64,000 bases of DNA. It comes from UBA2283 sp041658955. GTDB lineage: Bacteria; Patescibacteriota; Microgenomatia; UBA12405. Made by a program: the position numbers and the translations under genes. The notes beneath the pieces are model-generated. The model was not told the DNA's origin. It worked only from the letters and a program-made list of their open reading frames with translations, and ran no database searches. The stretch spans positions 52,934 to 116,933 of the forward strand of contig JBAZZE010000001.1 in NCBI GenBank assembly GCA_041658955.1. Direction: 5' to 3'. The number at the start of each line of letters is the position of its first letter. Within the stretch, counting starts at the first letter, position 1. Shown here in pieces: positions 7,687 to 16,693 of this stretch.

Positions 7687-8226
7687 ATGTCGGCCAAAAA
7701 ACTAATCGTTTGCGTCTGTCGAGGAAATATACTTCGCTCGGCCATCGCCGAAAAATTAATCAATAATCAACTTGATATTAATGGTTTGGGCGATAAGTAC
7801 GAAGTCATCTCCAGAAGTATTCAGGGGACCACACTCGACACCAAACAGGTTAGATATCCAAACTTAACCTATTATTCGGAAGTTTATCAACGAGTAAAAC
7901 CAATTCTGGACGAACTAAATGTTGATCTCAGCCAGCACGTTTCCACCGCAATTAATAATCAAACTGCGACAAACGCTACCCACATCTTCGCCATGGATAA
8001 ACTAACTAAGTCTGCTCTTCAAACTCTTTTTCCAGACCATGCCAATAAAATATTATTATTTTCTGATTTAGTCGAACATATTGATGAAGTGGTAGATGTG
8101 CCTTATTACACCAAGCCAACATATAGTATTAAAACAATTCAAGAAATCAAAGGTATTTTAGATAAAGGAATTGGCAATCTACTTACTTTAGTTGAAACTG
8201 GAAATCTACCCGAAAAGTCTGTTTAG
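7687..8226 (+). CDS. Low-molecular-weight protein tyrosine phosphatase-like protein
   Basis: A 179-residue protein that starts like LMW phosphatases: the P-loop CRGNILRS (Cys11, Arg17, Ser18) fits the C-x5-R-S signature in which the Cys attacks the phosphate. A DVPYY motif near residue 138 may supply the general acid Asp of the family's Asp-Pro loop. The family dephosphorylates protein tyrosines or, in ArsC relatives, reduces arsenate. The first is favoured by the P-loop; no arsenic genes are nearby. The mRNA is predicted leaderless. Confidence 0.75.
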   Translation: MSAKKLIVCVCRGNILRSAIAEKLINNQLDINGLGDKYEVISRSIQGTTLDTKQVRYPNLTYYSEVYQRVKPILDELNVDLSQHVSTAINNQTATNATHIFAMDKLTKSALQTLFPDHANKILLFSDLVEHIDEVVDVPYYTKPTYSIKTIQEIKGILDKGIGNLLTLVETGNLPEKSV

Positions 8227-8248
8227 AATTTCTTGATAAAATCAATCA

Positions 8249-8863
8249 ATGAAATTTGTTTTTGTTTCCCACGGTATTAACCAACTTGCTCGTAAAAAGT
8301 TGTTATCTCTAGCTGGTAAAAATACTAAGTTACTTTTAATCGACACTCCGGCTAAAACATATATTCCAACTCCACCATGGTTGATTGAATCTATTGATGA
8401 ACTAAAAGAAATTGGATTCAATGTCGATCAGTTTGACATTGAAGACGCTTACTATAACAAAGTTGACCTTGCCACTAAATTCAAAGAATATGGAGTTGTC
8501 GCCGTCAGCGGTGGTAATGTTTTTTATTTTCTATATTGGGCAGAAAAAGTTGGACTCAAAAAAATACTAGCGGACTATCTAAACAATGATGGAATTTATT
8601 TGGGTGAAAGTGCCGGTGCGGTCTGCCATCACCACGACCTCGAGCCTCTTAAGCTCGCCGATAAACCAGAGTTAGCACCTGCAATAGTTACTCATGGACT
8701 AGAGCTAACCGGCATCATAGTTATTCCTCACTGGGATAATGTCAAATATCACGAAGTTATGGAAAAAATTAGAAACATGTATATATCCCAAAATCTCACT
8801 ACCTATCCACTCAATGACGGTCAAGTTATGTTTGTGGATGGTGATCAAATTGAAATTATCTAA
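8249..8863 (+). CDS. Peptidase S51 family protein (dipeptidase E-like)
   Basis: A 204-residue protein. IYLGESAGAVCHHHD contains the nucleophile elbow G-x-S-A-G-A (Ser121) of S51 peptidases such as alpha-aspartyl dipeptidase PepE. SGGNVFYFL is the conserved strand that precedes it. A probable catalytic His follows in VIPHWDN. PepE cleaves N-terminal Asp dipeptides in the cytosol; other S51 members are cyanophycinases, so the substrate is open. TAAAAT is six bases before the ATG. Confidence 0.85.
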   Translation: MKFVFVSHGINQLARKKLLSLAGKNTKLLLIDTPAKTYIPTPPWLIESIDELKEIGFNVDQFDIEDAYYNKVDLATKFKEYGVVAVSGGNVFYFLYWAEKVGLKKILADYLNNDGIYLGESAGAVCHHHDLEPLKLADKPELAPAIVTHGLELTGIIVIPHWDNVKYHEVMEKIRNMYISQNLTTYPLNDGQVMFVDGDQIEII

Positions 8864-8909
8864 GTCTGGTCTTCACAACTATTACTTATTCGTTTGTTAA
8901 AATCAGGTT

Positions 8910-9776
8910 ATGAATAAAATCCTTATAATCGGCGGATCCCGTTTTGTCGGTCCATATCTAGTTGATCTAGTACTTAAAGACGGTAACGACTTAACAATCT
9001 TTAATCGGGGTAACTTTTCATCTGAATATCCAAACGTAAAATTCATAAAAGGTGACCGCAACAATGGTTTTGCCACTCTTAAAGATCAGCATTTTGATAT
9101 AGTCTTCGATACCTGCGCCTACAATGGGGTACAGACTCAACAGGTACTTGACCAAATAGATTTTGATTTCTTGGTTCATTTTGGGACTATGGCTTCCTAT
9201 GCGGAAACTCATATTTTCCCCATTAAGGAAACTTCCCCAATCGGCATTTGGCCCACCATGGGGGATTATGGCAAAGGAAAAGCTGAGTGTGAAAAAGTTC
9301 TCGCCAATTCCCATAAAAAATATGCTTCACTTAGACCAACTTATGTTTTAGGTCCAAATAATTATTGTGATCGGGAGAATTTTATCTATAACAAATTAGT
9401 CAAAGGTGAAGCAATAAAAATCCCCGGCAAAGGTACGTGTCTAAACCAATTTGTCTTTGCCAATGAGGTGGCTTATTGCCTTTATCTGCTTGGTAAAAAT
9501 AAAATCGAAGGAGAGTACAACTGTGGCGGTGACGAATATATTTCACTCCTCGATCTGGTCAAAGAGATGGCTAGCATCAGTGGAACGGTACCGAAAATTG
9601 AATTCGATATGGACCACGATGGCAGCAATCAAGACGAATCTCTTTTCCCGTTTTCTAATGAAAATTTCCTTATCGATAATCAATTGATCAAAAAAACATT
9701 AAATATTGCCTTTGAGCCATTAGTTCCCAGACTCAAAAAAGATTGGGAAGAATATTATAAAAATAATTTGAAATAA
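8910..9776 (+). CDS. NAD-dependent epimerase/dehydratase-like protein
   Basis: A 288-residue extended-SDR protein. The N-terminal IIGGSRFVGPYLV is the Rossmann nucleotide loop. RPTYVLGPNN is the extended-SDR substrate-side motif, and FDTCAYNG sits where these proteins contact the cofactor. The usual catalytic Tyr-x-x-x-Lys is represented by YGKGK (residues about 114-118). It resembles the atypical branch with isoflavone-reductase/CSP41-like proteins. The sugar or other substrate is unknown. It is directly followed by the next gene with no gap. Confidence 0.78.
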   Translation: MNKILIIGGSRFVGPYLVDLVLKDGNDLTIFNRGNFSSEYPNVKFIKGDRNNGFATLKDQHFDIVFDTCAYNGVQTQQVLDQIDFDFLVHFGTMASYAETHIFPIKETSPIGIWPTMGDYGKGKAECEKVLANSHKKYASLRPTYVLGPNNYCDRENFIYNKLVKGEAIKIPGKGTCLNQFVFANEVAYCLYLLGKNKIEGEYNCGGDEYISLLDLVKEMASISGTVPKIEFDMDHDGSNQDESLFPFSNENFLIDNQLIKKTLNIAFEPLVPRLKKDWEEYYKNNLK

Positions 9777-10664
9777 GTGGATAAATTCAAAAAAATCGCC
9801 ACCATCAATGTTCTAAATATTCCCAAGAATATTGAAGAACAAATTCAAAAATATTCAGAAGAAAAGGTGATGTTTTACTCCGATGACAGTCAATCAGAAG
9901 ATGAGACAATCAGCCGGATTGGCGACGCCGACGCAGTTTTGGGTTCTTGGAACTCCACTATTACTAAAAAAGTTTTAGATAGTTGTCCAAATATAAAATA
10001 CATTGGCATTTGTGGAACTAGCTTAACCAAGGTAGATGTCGAAGAAGTTAAAAAACACAATATTATTCTCAAAAACGTCACTGACTATGGTGATGAAGCT
10101 ACTGCCGAATTTATTTTTGCCCAATTGTTAAACCTATACCGTGGCTTCGGAAAATATCATCTTGAAGAGGTACCGTCAGAATTAAACGGAAAAACTATTG
10201 GCATAATCGGTCTTGGTGCGGTCGGAAGGCAAGTTGCCGGTATTGCTCTGGGGTTCAATATGAAGGTTACTTATTTTTCCAGAACCAGAAATTCTGAATT
10301 TGAAAATAAGGATTTGGTTTTTCAAGAGCTCGAAACTTTATTGGCTACTTCTGACATAATTTCACTTTGTGTTCCTAGAAATCTAAACATTATCGGTCAA
10401 CATGAGTTTTCTCTGATTAAACCAAACGCTATTTTAGTAAATACTGCTATAGGCAATGTCTTTGACTTACCTAGTTTTATCGAGTGGATTAGTAAAGGAC
10501 AAAACTTTTTTATAGTCGATAACCAAGAATATATCGACCAAATTAAAAATCTTAAAAACGTTATTGCTCTATCTATTACCGCCGGTAAAACTAAAGAATC
10601 AATCGATCGTTTATCCAAAAAGATAATTTCGAATATCGAAAAATATTTATCCGAAATAAACTAA
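9777..10664 (+). CDS. D-2-hydroxyacid dehydrogenase-like protein with degenerate active site
   Basis: A 295-residue protein, starting with GTG immediately after the previous stop (the two genes abut). The NAD-binding core is clear (GKTIGIIGLGAVGRQVAG) and the overall plan is that of D-isomer-specific 2-hydroxyacid dehydrogenases. However, the catalytic Arg of the NTARG motif is Ile (NTAIGNVFD) and the catalytic His of the TPHxxG motif is missing (ALSITAGKT). The enzyme is therefore unlikely to perform the standard oxidation and may bind NAD for another purpose. Confidence 0.8.
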   Translation: MDKFKKIATINVLNIPKNIEEQIQKYSEEKVMFYSDDSQSEDETISRIGDADAVLGSWNSTITKKVLDSCPNIKYIGICGTSLTKVDVEEVKKHNIILKNVTDYGDEATAEFIFAQLLNLYRGFGKYHLEEVPSELNGKTIGIIGLGAVGRQVAGIALGFNMKVTYFSRTRNSEFENKDLVFQELETLLATSDIISLCVPRNLNIIGQHEFSLIKPNAILVNTAIGNVFDLPSFIEWISKGQNFFIVDNQEYIDQIKNLKNVIALSITAGKTKESIDRLSKKIISNIEKYLSEIN

Positions 10665-10713
10665 ATCTGTCCTCCTCATAGTTCACCAGAAATTCAAAGA
10701 GTTACAATTATTA

Positions 10714-10941
10714 ATGGCCAAAAAAAAGTTTTCCGAAAATCTTACTCGATCGATAATCAAATCAATTACTTTTCGGATATTAATAATTTGTTCAGATAGT
10801 ATTATTATCTATTCCATTAGCCATCGGCTCGACTTAACCTTAGGAGTAATTTTTTTCTCAAACTTAGCTAGTACAATACTTTACTTTATTCACGAGAGAA
10901 CCTGGAATTCAGTTCATTGGGGTAGAAATCATCTAGTGTAA
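10714..10941 (+). CDS. DUF2061 small membrane protein
   Basis: A 75-residue protein that matches DUF2061: SIIKSITFRILIICSDSIII, the second hydrophobic helix and the terminal YFIHERTWNSVHWG are the family hallmarks. Two TM helices are predicted. The function is unknown. TACAAT lies five bases before the ATG. Confidence 0.85.
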   Translation: MAKKKFSENLTRSIIKSITFRILIICSDSIIIYSISHRLDLTLGVIFFSNLASTILYFIHERTWNSVHWGRNHLV

Positions 10942-10975
10942 AATTACCATACTACTATTTTATTAGTATGAGTCT

Positions 10976-11536
10976 ATGACCAAAAAAACATTATCTTCTT
11001 CTCAAAGCGAACAACTACTTAAAACATTAAAATCCCGCTTCGATAAAAACTTAGTACGACATTCCAGTCTAGACTGGTCCAAAATTCAGAAAAAATTAGA
11101 ATCTAATCCGGAAAAACTTTGGTCATTAAATGAAATGGAACGGACAGGTGGCGAACCAGATGTGGTAGGTCTAGATAATAAAACTGGTGAATATTTATTT
11201 TTTGACTGCTCACCGGAAACACCCAAAGATAGGCGTAGTTTTTGCTATGACCGCGCCGCCCTAGACTCCCGAAAATCTTTTAAACCTAAAGATACGGCTA
11301 TTGATATGTGTCAGTCTATGGGTATCGAATTGTTATCTGAAGAACAATACCGCCAGTTGCAGGAACAAGGTAAGTTTGACCTTAAAACCTCAAGTTGGCT
11401 ACTAACCCCATCCCCTATACGTAAACTTGGTGGAGCTATCTTTGCCGATCGCCGATATGATCATGTGTTTATCTATCACAATGGCGCCGATTCTTATTAT
11501 GCAGTTAGAGGTTTTCGTGGTGTTTTGAGAGTCTAA
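10976..11536 (+). CDS. DUF4256 family protein
   Basis: A 186-residue soluble protein. The sequence WSLNEMERTGGEPDVVG, the FFDCSPETPKDRRSFCYDR block and the C-terminal YHNGADSYYAVRGFRG identify the DUF4256 family, which has no known function. The block of conserved Asp, Cys and Arg residues in the middle looks like a binding site. TAGTAT is six bases before the ATG and is part of a recurrent palindromic motif (see findings). Confidence 0.88.
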   Translation: MTKKTLSSSQSEQLLKTLKSRFDKNLVRHSSLDWSKIQKKLESNPEKLWSLNEMERTGGEPDVVGLDNKTGEYLFFDCSPETPKDRRSFCYDRAALDSRKSFKPKDTAIDMCQSMGIELLSEEQYRQLQEQGKFDLKTSSWLLTPSPIRKLGGAIFADRRYDHVFIYHNGADSYYAVRGFRGVLRV

Positions 11537-11543
11537 CTATTCT

Positions 11544-12077
11544 ATGACCAGAAAAATTATTCTCAGCTTAGCCATGAGTCTTGATGGATATATTGCCACT
11601 AAAGATGACAAGTTTGATTGGATTTTGGGTGATGGTGATAATTCGCTAAATACCAAAGAGTTTTGGAATTTTCCAGAGTTTCTCAAAACGGTTGATACTA
11701 TTGTAATGGGCTCGCGTTGTTATGATCTCGGCCAGCATAAAGATTTTACTGACAAGGAAGTCTTTATAGCCACTTTCAAAAAGCTGGAAGATAAGGATAA
11801 TCTTCATTTTATTAATGGCAACATCGTCGAGGCTGTCTTAGAAAATAATCATCAATCAGATAAAAATATTTTTATTTGGGGAGGTGGGGGACTAGTTCAT
11901 AATTTTCTAGAGTCCTCTGAAATAGATGAATTTTATATTGGTATAGTCCCGGTAATTTTGGGTGATGGAATCCCTCTCTTTCGAGGAAAGACTCCTTCTA
12001 TCAGACTCCACTTAGAAAAAATTATGTCAGAGAATGGAATTGTAGTTCTAAAGTATTCTAAAAAGTCACCAGTCTGA
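11544..12077 (+). CDS. Dihydrofolate reductase-like (RibD C-terminal domain) protein
   Basis: A 177-residue single-domain RibD_C/DHFR-like reductase. Diagnostic parts are ILSLAMSLDGYIATKDDKFD, DTIVMGSRCYDL, the cofactor strand FIWGGGGLVHNFL and IVPVILGDGIPLF. It resembles the YyaP/YwjB branch of stand-alone reductases of unknown substrate. It starts seven bases after the DUF4256 stop, so the two are probably co-transcribed. It is a shorter relative of 1073-1684. Confidence 0.87.
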   Translation: MTRKIILSLAMSLDGYIATKDDKFDWILGDGDNSLNTKEFWNFPEFLKTVDTIVMGSRCYDLGQHKDFTDKEVFIATFKKLEDKDNLHFINGNIVEAVLENNHQSDKNIFIWGGGGLVHNFLESSEIDEFYIGIVPVILGDGIPLFRGKTPSIRLHLEKIMSENGIVVLKYSKKSPV

Positions 12078-12133
12078 ACGTCTTGATGACATGTGGTTTA
12101 AAATCATTATTTATAAATTGATAATATATTTAT

Positions 12134-12745
12134 ATGTGTGGCCGATTTGCCCTAGAACCAGGAGACGATTTTTATGACCGATTTGATATTACCAATCAAC
12201 TAAGTAAGCTACCTCAAAAAATAGATGCAGTTCCCGGAAAAGACATTCCTGTAATTTTAAAAGAAAAAACAAACATAGTTCGACTAATGCGCTGGGGACT
12301 TGTTCCGTTTTGGGCCAAAGATGAAAAAATTGGTTTTAAAATGTTCAACGCCAGAGCCGAAACTATTTTAGAAAAGCCATCTTTTCAAAAAGCTTTTAAA
12401 ACACAGCGTTGCTTAGTCCCTGCCAGCGGCTTTTATGAGTGGAAGGTAGATGGAGATAAAAAAACTCCTTATTTTTTTGAAATAGGTTCCCGACCACTCA
12501 TTTCTCTCGCCGGTCTTTTTGACATTTGGATAGAGCCTTTCCACCAAAAACAAATCTACTCATTTACCATTATCACCACCCAACCTAATAGTGTTGTCAA
12601 ACCTATCCATGACCGGATGCCAGTGATTTTGAAAGAAAAAGAAGAAAAAATGTGGCTCGACGAGTCAAAATCACCAGAAGAATTACTATCACTTCTAATT
12701 CCGTCTACTGAATCATTAGACTCGCGTTTACACAACTTTGCTTAA
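12134..12745 (+). CDS. SRAP-domain protein (HMCES/YedK family)
   Basis: A 203-residue protein of normal YedK length. The catalytic Cys2 in MCGRF forms the thiazolidine crosslink with abasic sites in single-stranded DNA. The other active-site positions are present: NARAET (Asn72, Glu76), GFYEWK (Glu102) and the His in PIHDRMPVIL (His159). Known members shield abasic sites during replication. TAATAT lies six bases before the ATG. It converges with the next, minus-strand gene at a four-base gap. Confidence 0.95.
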   Translation: MCGRFALEPGDDFYDRFDITNQLSKLPQKIDAVPGKDIPVILKEKTNIVRLMRWGLVPFWAKDEKIGFKMFNARAETILEKPSFQKAFKTQRCLVPASGFYEWKVDGDKKTPYFFEIGSRPLISLAGLFDIWIEPFHQKQIYSFTIITTQPNSVVKPIHDRMPVILKEKEEKMWLDESKSPEELLSLLIPSTESLDSRLHNFA

Positions 12746-12749
12746 GTTG

Positions 12750-13310
12750 TTATTTTAGTTCTACACCTTCTATCCGGTCACTAAAATGCCACTTACCATC
12801 GATATAAAAATAGGCGTCGATCCTGTATTTTCCCGGGACTAATACTTGCTGGGTACTATGCATGTGAGTCACCCTTGCCGATATTTTTTCACCCGATTCT
12901 GGTATTTTTTCCCAAGTCGTACTGTACCATTGTGGGGTTTGGTTTTTATCGTTACACATCTCCATTACTACTTTTGATCCGGTGACATAATTTTGAGGAA
13001 AAACATCACGTTGGACACGATAATAAATACTATCCGTATCTTTTTTATCTGCTAATTTACTAAGTTCAAATGTCCGAGTGTTTGTAGTCGTGGCCTCGTT
13101 GTCGCTTGACTTGTCTTCTAGTTTTGCCGCATAAAGTTTTGTCGACCAGTCAGAGTATTTTTGGGGATTGTCGCTGATCTTACTAGTACAATCTACCCAT
13201 TTTACTGTCGATGAATTGGAAGTAATCGGAGGCTTAGTTCGAAATCTAATGAAAAGAAACAAGAATACAATAATAAGACAAATTAGAATTGCAATTGTTT
13301 TTTTATTCAC
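12750..13310 (-). CDS. Membrane-anchored extracytoplasmic protein, unknown
   Basis: The longest frame opens with GTG at 13325, but a GTG at 13310 has TATATT five bases upstream and gives a normal signal anchor (MNKKTIAILICLIIVFLFLF), so I prefer it. After the anchor comes a soluble domain with Cys in VKWVDCTSK and VMEMCNDKN, which could form a disulfide. Near the end, GKYRIDAYFYIDGKWHF looks like a beta-sandwich edge. No family is recognised. Confidence 0.65.
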   Translation of the reverse strand: MNKKTIAILICLIIVFLFLFIRFRTKPPITSNSSTVKWVDCTSKISDNPQKYSDWSTKLYAAKLEDKSSDNEATTTNTRTFELSKLADKKDTDSIYYRVQRDVFPQNYVTGSKVVMEMCNDKNQTPQWYSTTWEKIPESGEKISARVTHMHSTQQVLVPGKYRIDAYFYIDGKWHFSDRIEGVELK

Positions 13311-13407
13311 AAAATAATATAACACAAAGGGTAACCATCATCACATTAATCCGTATTTTTTATATTCAGCAATTGCTTAATGTAGTAGATTAAGATTAAA
13401 TTAATCA

Positions 13408-15333
13408 ATGCGTAAATATTTGATTGCAGTCCTGATTTGTCTAACTGCAATTCTATTGTTTAATATCCGCTCAATTCTTGCTTGGGATATTGCTACTCCG
13501 CCTATCAGCGGGGGAACTTTCACTACTGTAAATAATTATGGACAACTCGCCGTTGGAGCTAGTGGTTTTGTTTATGTCACGGGTGTTGGTATTTCCGGTC
13601 ACGATGTCGCCAAATACGATGCCAATGGCAATTTTGTTATGTCCTTTGGTCCTTCTGGTTCACCAGGTGTAACAGTTGACAGTGATGGCAATATCCTAGT
13701 GACCAACTGGAATTCGCAAGTTGGCGTCAATCCCGGAGTCTACAAATTTGATAGTAGCGGCACTCCAATAGATATTTCTGGTACCGATTTGGGTGCTTCA
13801 ACTTTTATTTTTTCATTCGGCATCGCCTCCGATAGTCTAGGAAATGTTTATGTTTCCGATATCCAAGGGAATGGCGACTCTGATATGGTACGAAAATACG
13901 ATTCCACTGGAACATTGGTTGCCACCATAACCGGTAATGGCACGCCTTTTAATCAGCCTCAAGCTGTGGCTGTAGATGGATCAGATAATCTTTATGTTCT
14001 TGATTCAGGTAATAATCGCGTCCAAAAATTTAATTCCGCCGGGACATTTGTTTTAGAGATAACTGACGGTGTTCAAGCCATGAGTTATCCTGAGGGTTTT
14101 ACTGTCGACACTAGTGGCAATCTTTATATTTCTGACTCGGGTAACAATAAAGTAAAAATATTTAATACTGCGGGAGTTCTCCAACAATCATTAGTTCCTG
14201 CCGATTTTGGATTAGGCGCTTTTAATTACCTGGTCGGCCAAGCTATTACCACTGATGGGATTTTGTATTCCGGCGACTCAAATAAAATTTTGAAGGCAAC
14301 CTTTGATCGCACTCCTGCTAGTCTTTCCGTCAATAGTTTACCGAGTGACACCTCTAGTTCAGCCACACCATCTTTTACTGGTACTGCTACCGATTCACAA
14401 TCGACTATTACTTCTGTTGAATACGCAGTTGATGCTAGTGCCTACTCCGCCTGCGTTGCTGATGATGGGGCTTTTGATGAATTATCCGAAGCCTACACTT
14501 GTACTGTTTCTCCTGCCCTTAGTGAAGGATCACATACCTTAAGTGTCCGTTCAACTGATAGTAAAGGCAATACTAATACCGGGCTTACCCTCTTTGATTA
14601 TGGTTTTACTGTCAATACAGTAGTTCCCACCGCCACACCTACTCCGACTAGTGCGGTAACTCCCACTCCCACTCCTACGGCCACTCCCACCTCAGTTCCC
14701 CAAAATAATTCTAACAATAACAATTCAAATTCATCACAAGGAAGTAATTCAGCTCCTTCATGCTCTGATTCTCCAACTCTGTTTACTCCTGATTTATTTG
14801 AAATTCGTACCACCAAAAATACTGCCAAATTACAATTTACTCCACTTCCTGATACCAATAAGTACTACATTAGTTTTTCGGTTAAACCGTCAGCAGAAGA
14901 AAATGGTGAAGAAGTCGTCCTAACTCGTGAAGGAATTCAGAGCCACACGGTCTATCAGCTAAAACCATATACTTTTTATTATTTTAAGGTCCGTGGCCAT
15001 AATGGATGTATGCCTGGAAAATGGAGTAATATCGTCAAGGTAAGAACCAGTTCACAAGTTTTTTATAAAAACAGTTTGCCTATTAGCAACCTTTCCTCTA
15101 GTCGCACTACTAAAACAATAATTCCAGCCAAAAACAAAGCCAAAGACAGGATTATTCCCAGTAATAGTACAACTACTGAAACTCAAATTATTTTGCCACC
15201 TTCGGTTGCAATTACTGACGCACCTCAACCAACTCAAGTAACTAATATTGCTCCAGTCCAAAAAAACTCAGAGGCACCAGCATCTGCTCCTGTAGAAAAA
15301 CCGAAACGTTGTTTCCTCTGGTGGTGTTTTTAG
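13408..15333 (+). CDS. Secreted NHL-repeat protein with Ig/FN3-like C-terminal domains
   Basis: A 641-residue protein: a signal peptide (about 1-26), then NHL-type repeats (25-305) such as VAVDGSDNLYVLDSGNNRVQ and FTVDTSGNLYISDSGNNKVK that form a beta-propeller. An Ig-like 'bacterial' domain follows (about 310-405), then a Thr-Pro linker and Asn/Ser run (410-450), and a fibronectin-III-like domain with KPYTFYYFKVRGHN. The end, KPKRCFLWWCF, is a basic patch plus an aromatic Cys-containing tail. It is probably a surface adhesin or scaffold; sugar or protein ligands are unknown. Confidence 0.85.
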   Translation: MRKYLIAVLICLTAILLFNIRSILAWDIATPPISGGTFTTVNNYGQLAVGASGFVYVTGVGISGHDVAKYDANGNFVMSFGPSGSPGVTVDSDGNILVTNWNSQVGVNPGVYKFDSSGTPIDISGTDLGASTFIFSFGIASDSLGNVYVSDIQGNGDSDMVRKYDSTGTLVATITGNGTPFNQPQAVAVDGSDNLYVLDSGNNRVQKFNSAGTFVLEITDGVQAMSYPEGFTVDTSGNLYISDSGNNKVKIFNTAGVLQQSLVPADFGLGAFNYLVGQAITTDGILYSGDSNKILKATFDRTPASLSVNSLPSDTSSSATPSFTGTATDSQSTITSVEYAVDASAYSACVADDGAFDELSEAYTCTVSPALSEGSHTLSVRSTDSKGNTNTGLTLFDYGFTVNTVVPTATPTPTSAVTPTPTPTATPTSVPQNNSNNNNSNSSQGSNSAPSCSDSPTLFTPDLFEIRTTKNTAKLQFTPLPDTNKYYISFSVKPSAEENGEEVVLTREGIQSHTVYQLKPYTFYYFKVRGHNGCMPGKWSNIVKVRTSSQVFYKNSLPISNLSSSRTTKTIIPAKNKAKDRIIPSNSTTTETQIILPPSVAITDAPQPTQVTNIAPVQKNSEAPASAPVEKPKRCFLWWCF

Positions 15334-15397
15334 CCTAAAATTCCAAATATTCAAAATAAGGTATAATATAGTATTAGTTTATTCACCCTGATTTTGT

Positions 15398-15745
15398 ATG
15401 TTAAGCCTAATTTTAATTTTGTTAGTAGGTAGCGGATTAGTTTATATATCTCGTTTTAATTACACGCCAGTTGATGTCAACTTGGGTGTTTATGCTTTTT
15501 ATGGGGTGCCACTTTTTTACGTCATCGTCGCAGCTATTCTAATCGGCTTAACTATCTCTTATATTGTTCTGATCATCAACTCGATTTCTTATGCTTTGAC
15601 TATCCGTAAAAAAGATATTCAACTCAAAAAAGATCAGGAGGAAATTCTTGAACTCACCAAGAGAGTTCACCAGCTCGAGCTCGATGCTGAAAAACTAAAA
15701 AATGGCGACATCACACCTGTTCCCTCTGATCCAAACGCCTTGTGA
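15398..15745 (+). CDS. LapA-like membrane protein with coiled-coil tail
   Basis: A 115-residue protein. VDVNLGVYAFYGVPLFYVIVAAI followed by LIGLTISYIVLI matches the LapA (DUF1049) two-helix hairpin, in parts of the residues 25-70 region. The rest (75-108) is a charged coiled coil. LapA proteins act in envelope assembly in Gram-negatives; the role in this organism is unknown. A TATAAT lies about 30 bases upstream. The stop overlaps the next start (GTGA). Confidence 0.72.
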   Translation: MLSLILILLVGSGLVYISRFNYTPVDVNLGVYAFYGVPLFYVIVAAILIGLTISYIVLIINSISYALTIRKKDIQLKKDQEEILELTKRVHQLELDAEKLKNGDITPVPSDPNAL

Positions 15746-16206
15746 AAAACCTACTAGGAAACATCTACCGGTCCCTACATATGCCAAAAAACCTCCAGTT
15801 ATTTATCATGCGTCTTTTGCATGACAAATTTCTAGTCGGGGTCACTGGCATTATTCTCAATGATAAAAATGAAATCCTGGTGTTTAAACATACCTACCGT
15901 TCCCACCCTTGGAGTTTGCCTGGCGGATATCTAAACGGTGGCGAACACCCTCAAGAGGCTTTGGAAAGAGAAATCAAAGAAGAATCAGGTTTTACTATCT
16001 GTATTGACGAAGCCCTTAAAATTCGTACCGACCGGGAGACTCCTAGACTTGATCTTTGTTATGTTGGTACATACATTGGCGGTGAGTTTACTCCTACCAA
16101 AGAGGTATTAGAATACGGCTTCTTTTCAATGGACAATTTGCCATTACTTAGGAAAAATCAACTGTTTCTCATAAATGAAGTTCTCAAAGATCATATGGAC
16201 AAGTAG
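15742..16206 (+). CDS. Nudix hydrolase
   Basis: A 154-residue protein with a complete Nudix box: Gly, five residues, Glu, seven residues, then REIKEESGF (residues about 60-82). This motif binds Mg2+ and hydrolyses nucleoside diphosphates linked to another moiety. The segment SHPWSLPGGYLNGGE is typical. The GTG start overlaps the LapA-like stop. The N-terminal 25 residues are basic and amphipathic and could touch the membrane. Confidence 0.92.
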   Translation: MKNLLGNIYRSLHMPKNLQLFIMRLLHDKFLVGVTGIILNDKNEILVFKHTYRSHPWSLPGGYLNGGEHPQEALEREIKEESGFTICIDEALKIRTDRETPRLDLCYVGTYIGGEFTPTKEVLEYGFFSMDNLPLLRKNQLFLINEVLKDHMDK

Positions 16207-16231
16207 TTGAACTAGTTGTAGTATATGATAT

Positions 16232-16408
16232 ATGGCAACTACTTCAAGTACATCAAAGCAAAGAGTAACCCTATTTCTTAATCCAAAACTTCTTATTCAT
16301 GCCAAGGCCCAAGCCGCCATCAACAATCTAACTCTAACTGTATTAGTCGAAAAAGCCCTGGTAGCTTATTTACCAGACGAGATAATCACCAAGAAACCAC
16401 GCCTTTAG
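16232..16408 (+). CDS. Ribbon-helix-helix-type small protein (58 aa)
   Basis: A short frame from ATG 16232 to TAG 16408. After a Ser/Thr-rich start, QRVTLFLNPKLLIHAKAQAA and NNLTLTVLVEKALVAYL follow the strand-helix-helix pattern of RHH/CopG DNA-binding proteins, which are often antitoxins or small repressors. No toxin gene is adjacent. TAGTAT/TATGAT boxes lie just upstream. It may regulate the membrane-protein cluster that follows. Confidence 0.65.
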   Translation: MATTSSTSKQRVTLFLNPKLLIHAKAQAAINNLTLTVLVEKALVAYLPDEIITKKPRL

Positions 16409-16444
16409 AGAATCGTTAACCGTTTAAATAGTGAGGGTAAGTGT

Positions 16445-16651
16445 ATGACGACTGTTGTAAGTAGTCCTGTCCAAAAAGAAGGTAGTAGTGGAGCTGTTGT
16501 TGGCGTATTTGCCATCCTCGTTCTCGCTCTACTATTTATTTATTTCGGTATTCCCGCTCTTCGGAGTATGGGCAATCCACAAATAAATGTTCCAGCTCCG
16601 GTGATCAATATGCCGGATAAAGTCGATGTGAATGTCAAGCAAGCGCCGTAG
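16445..16651 (+). CDS. Small single-TM protein (68 aa)
   Basis: Ser/Gly-rich N terminus, one membrane helix (about 18-40) and a Pro/Val-rich tail (INVPAPVINMPDKVDVNVK). No family can be named with certainty. A Shine-Dalgarno-like GAGGG sits six to seven bases before the ATG, unusual in this window. It is first in a run of tiny membrane proteins up to 17747. Confidence 0.68.
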   Translation: MTTVVSSPVQKEGSSGAVVGVFAILVLALLFIYFGIPALRSMGNPQINVPAPVINMPDKVDVNVKQAP

Positions 16652-16693
16652 TTTATAGGAATTTATTTATTAGTTTTTTTAGGAGTATTTAAT

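Noticed and set aside
14640..14730. Direct-repeat-like run of ACTCC(C/G)AC units suggestive of a tandem repeat.
   Set aside because: It encodes the Thr-Pro linker of the NHL protein and is explained by codon repetition.
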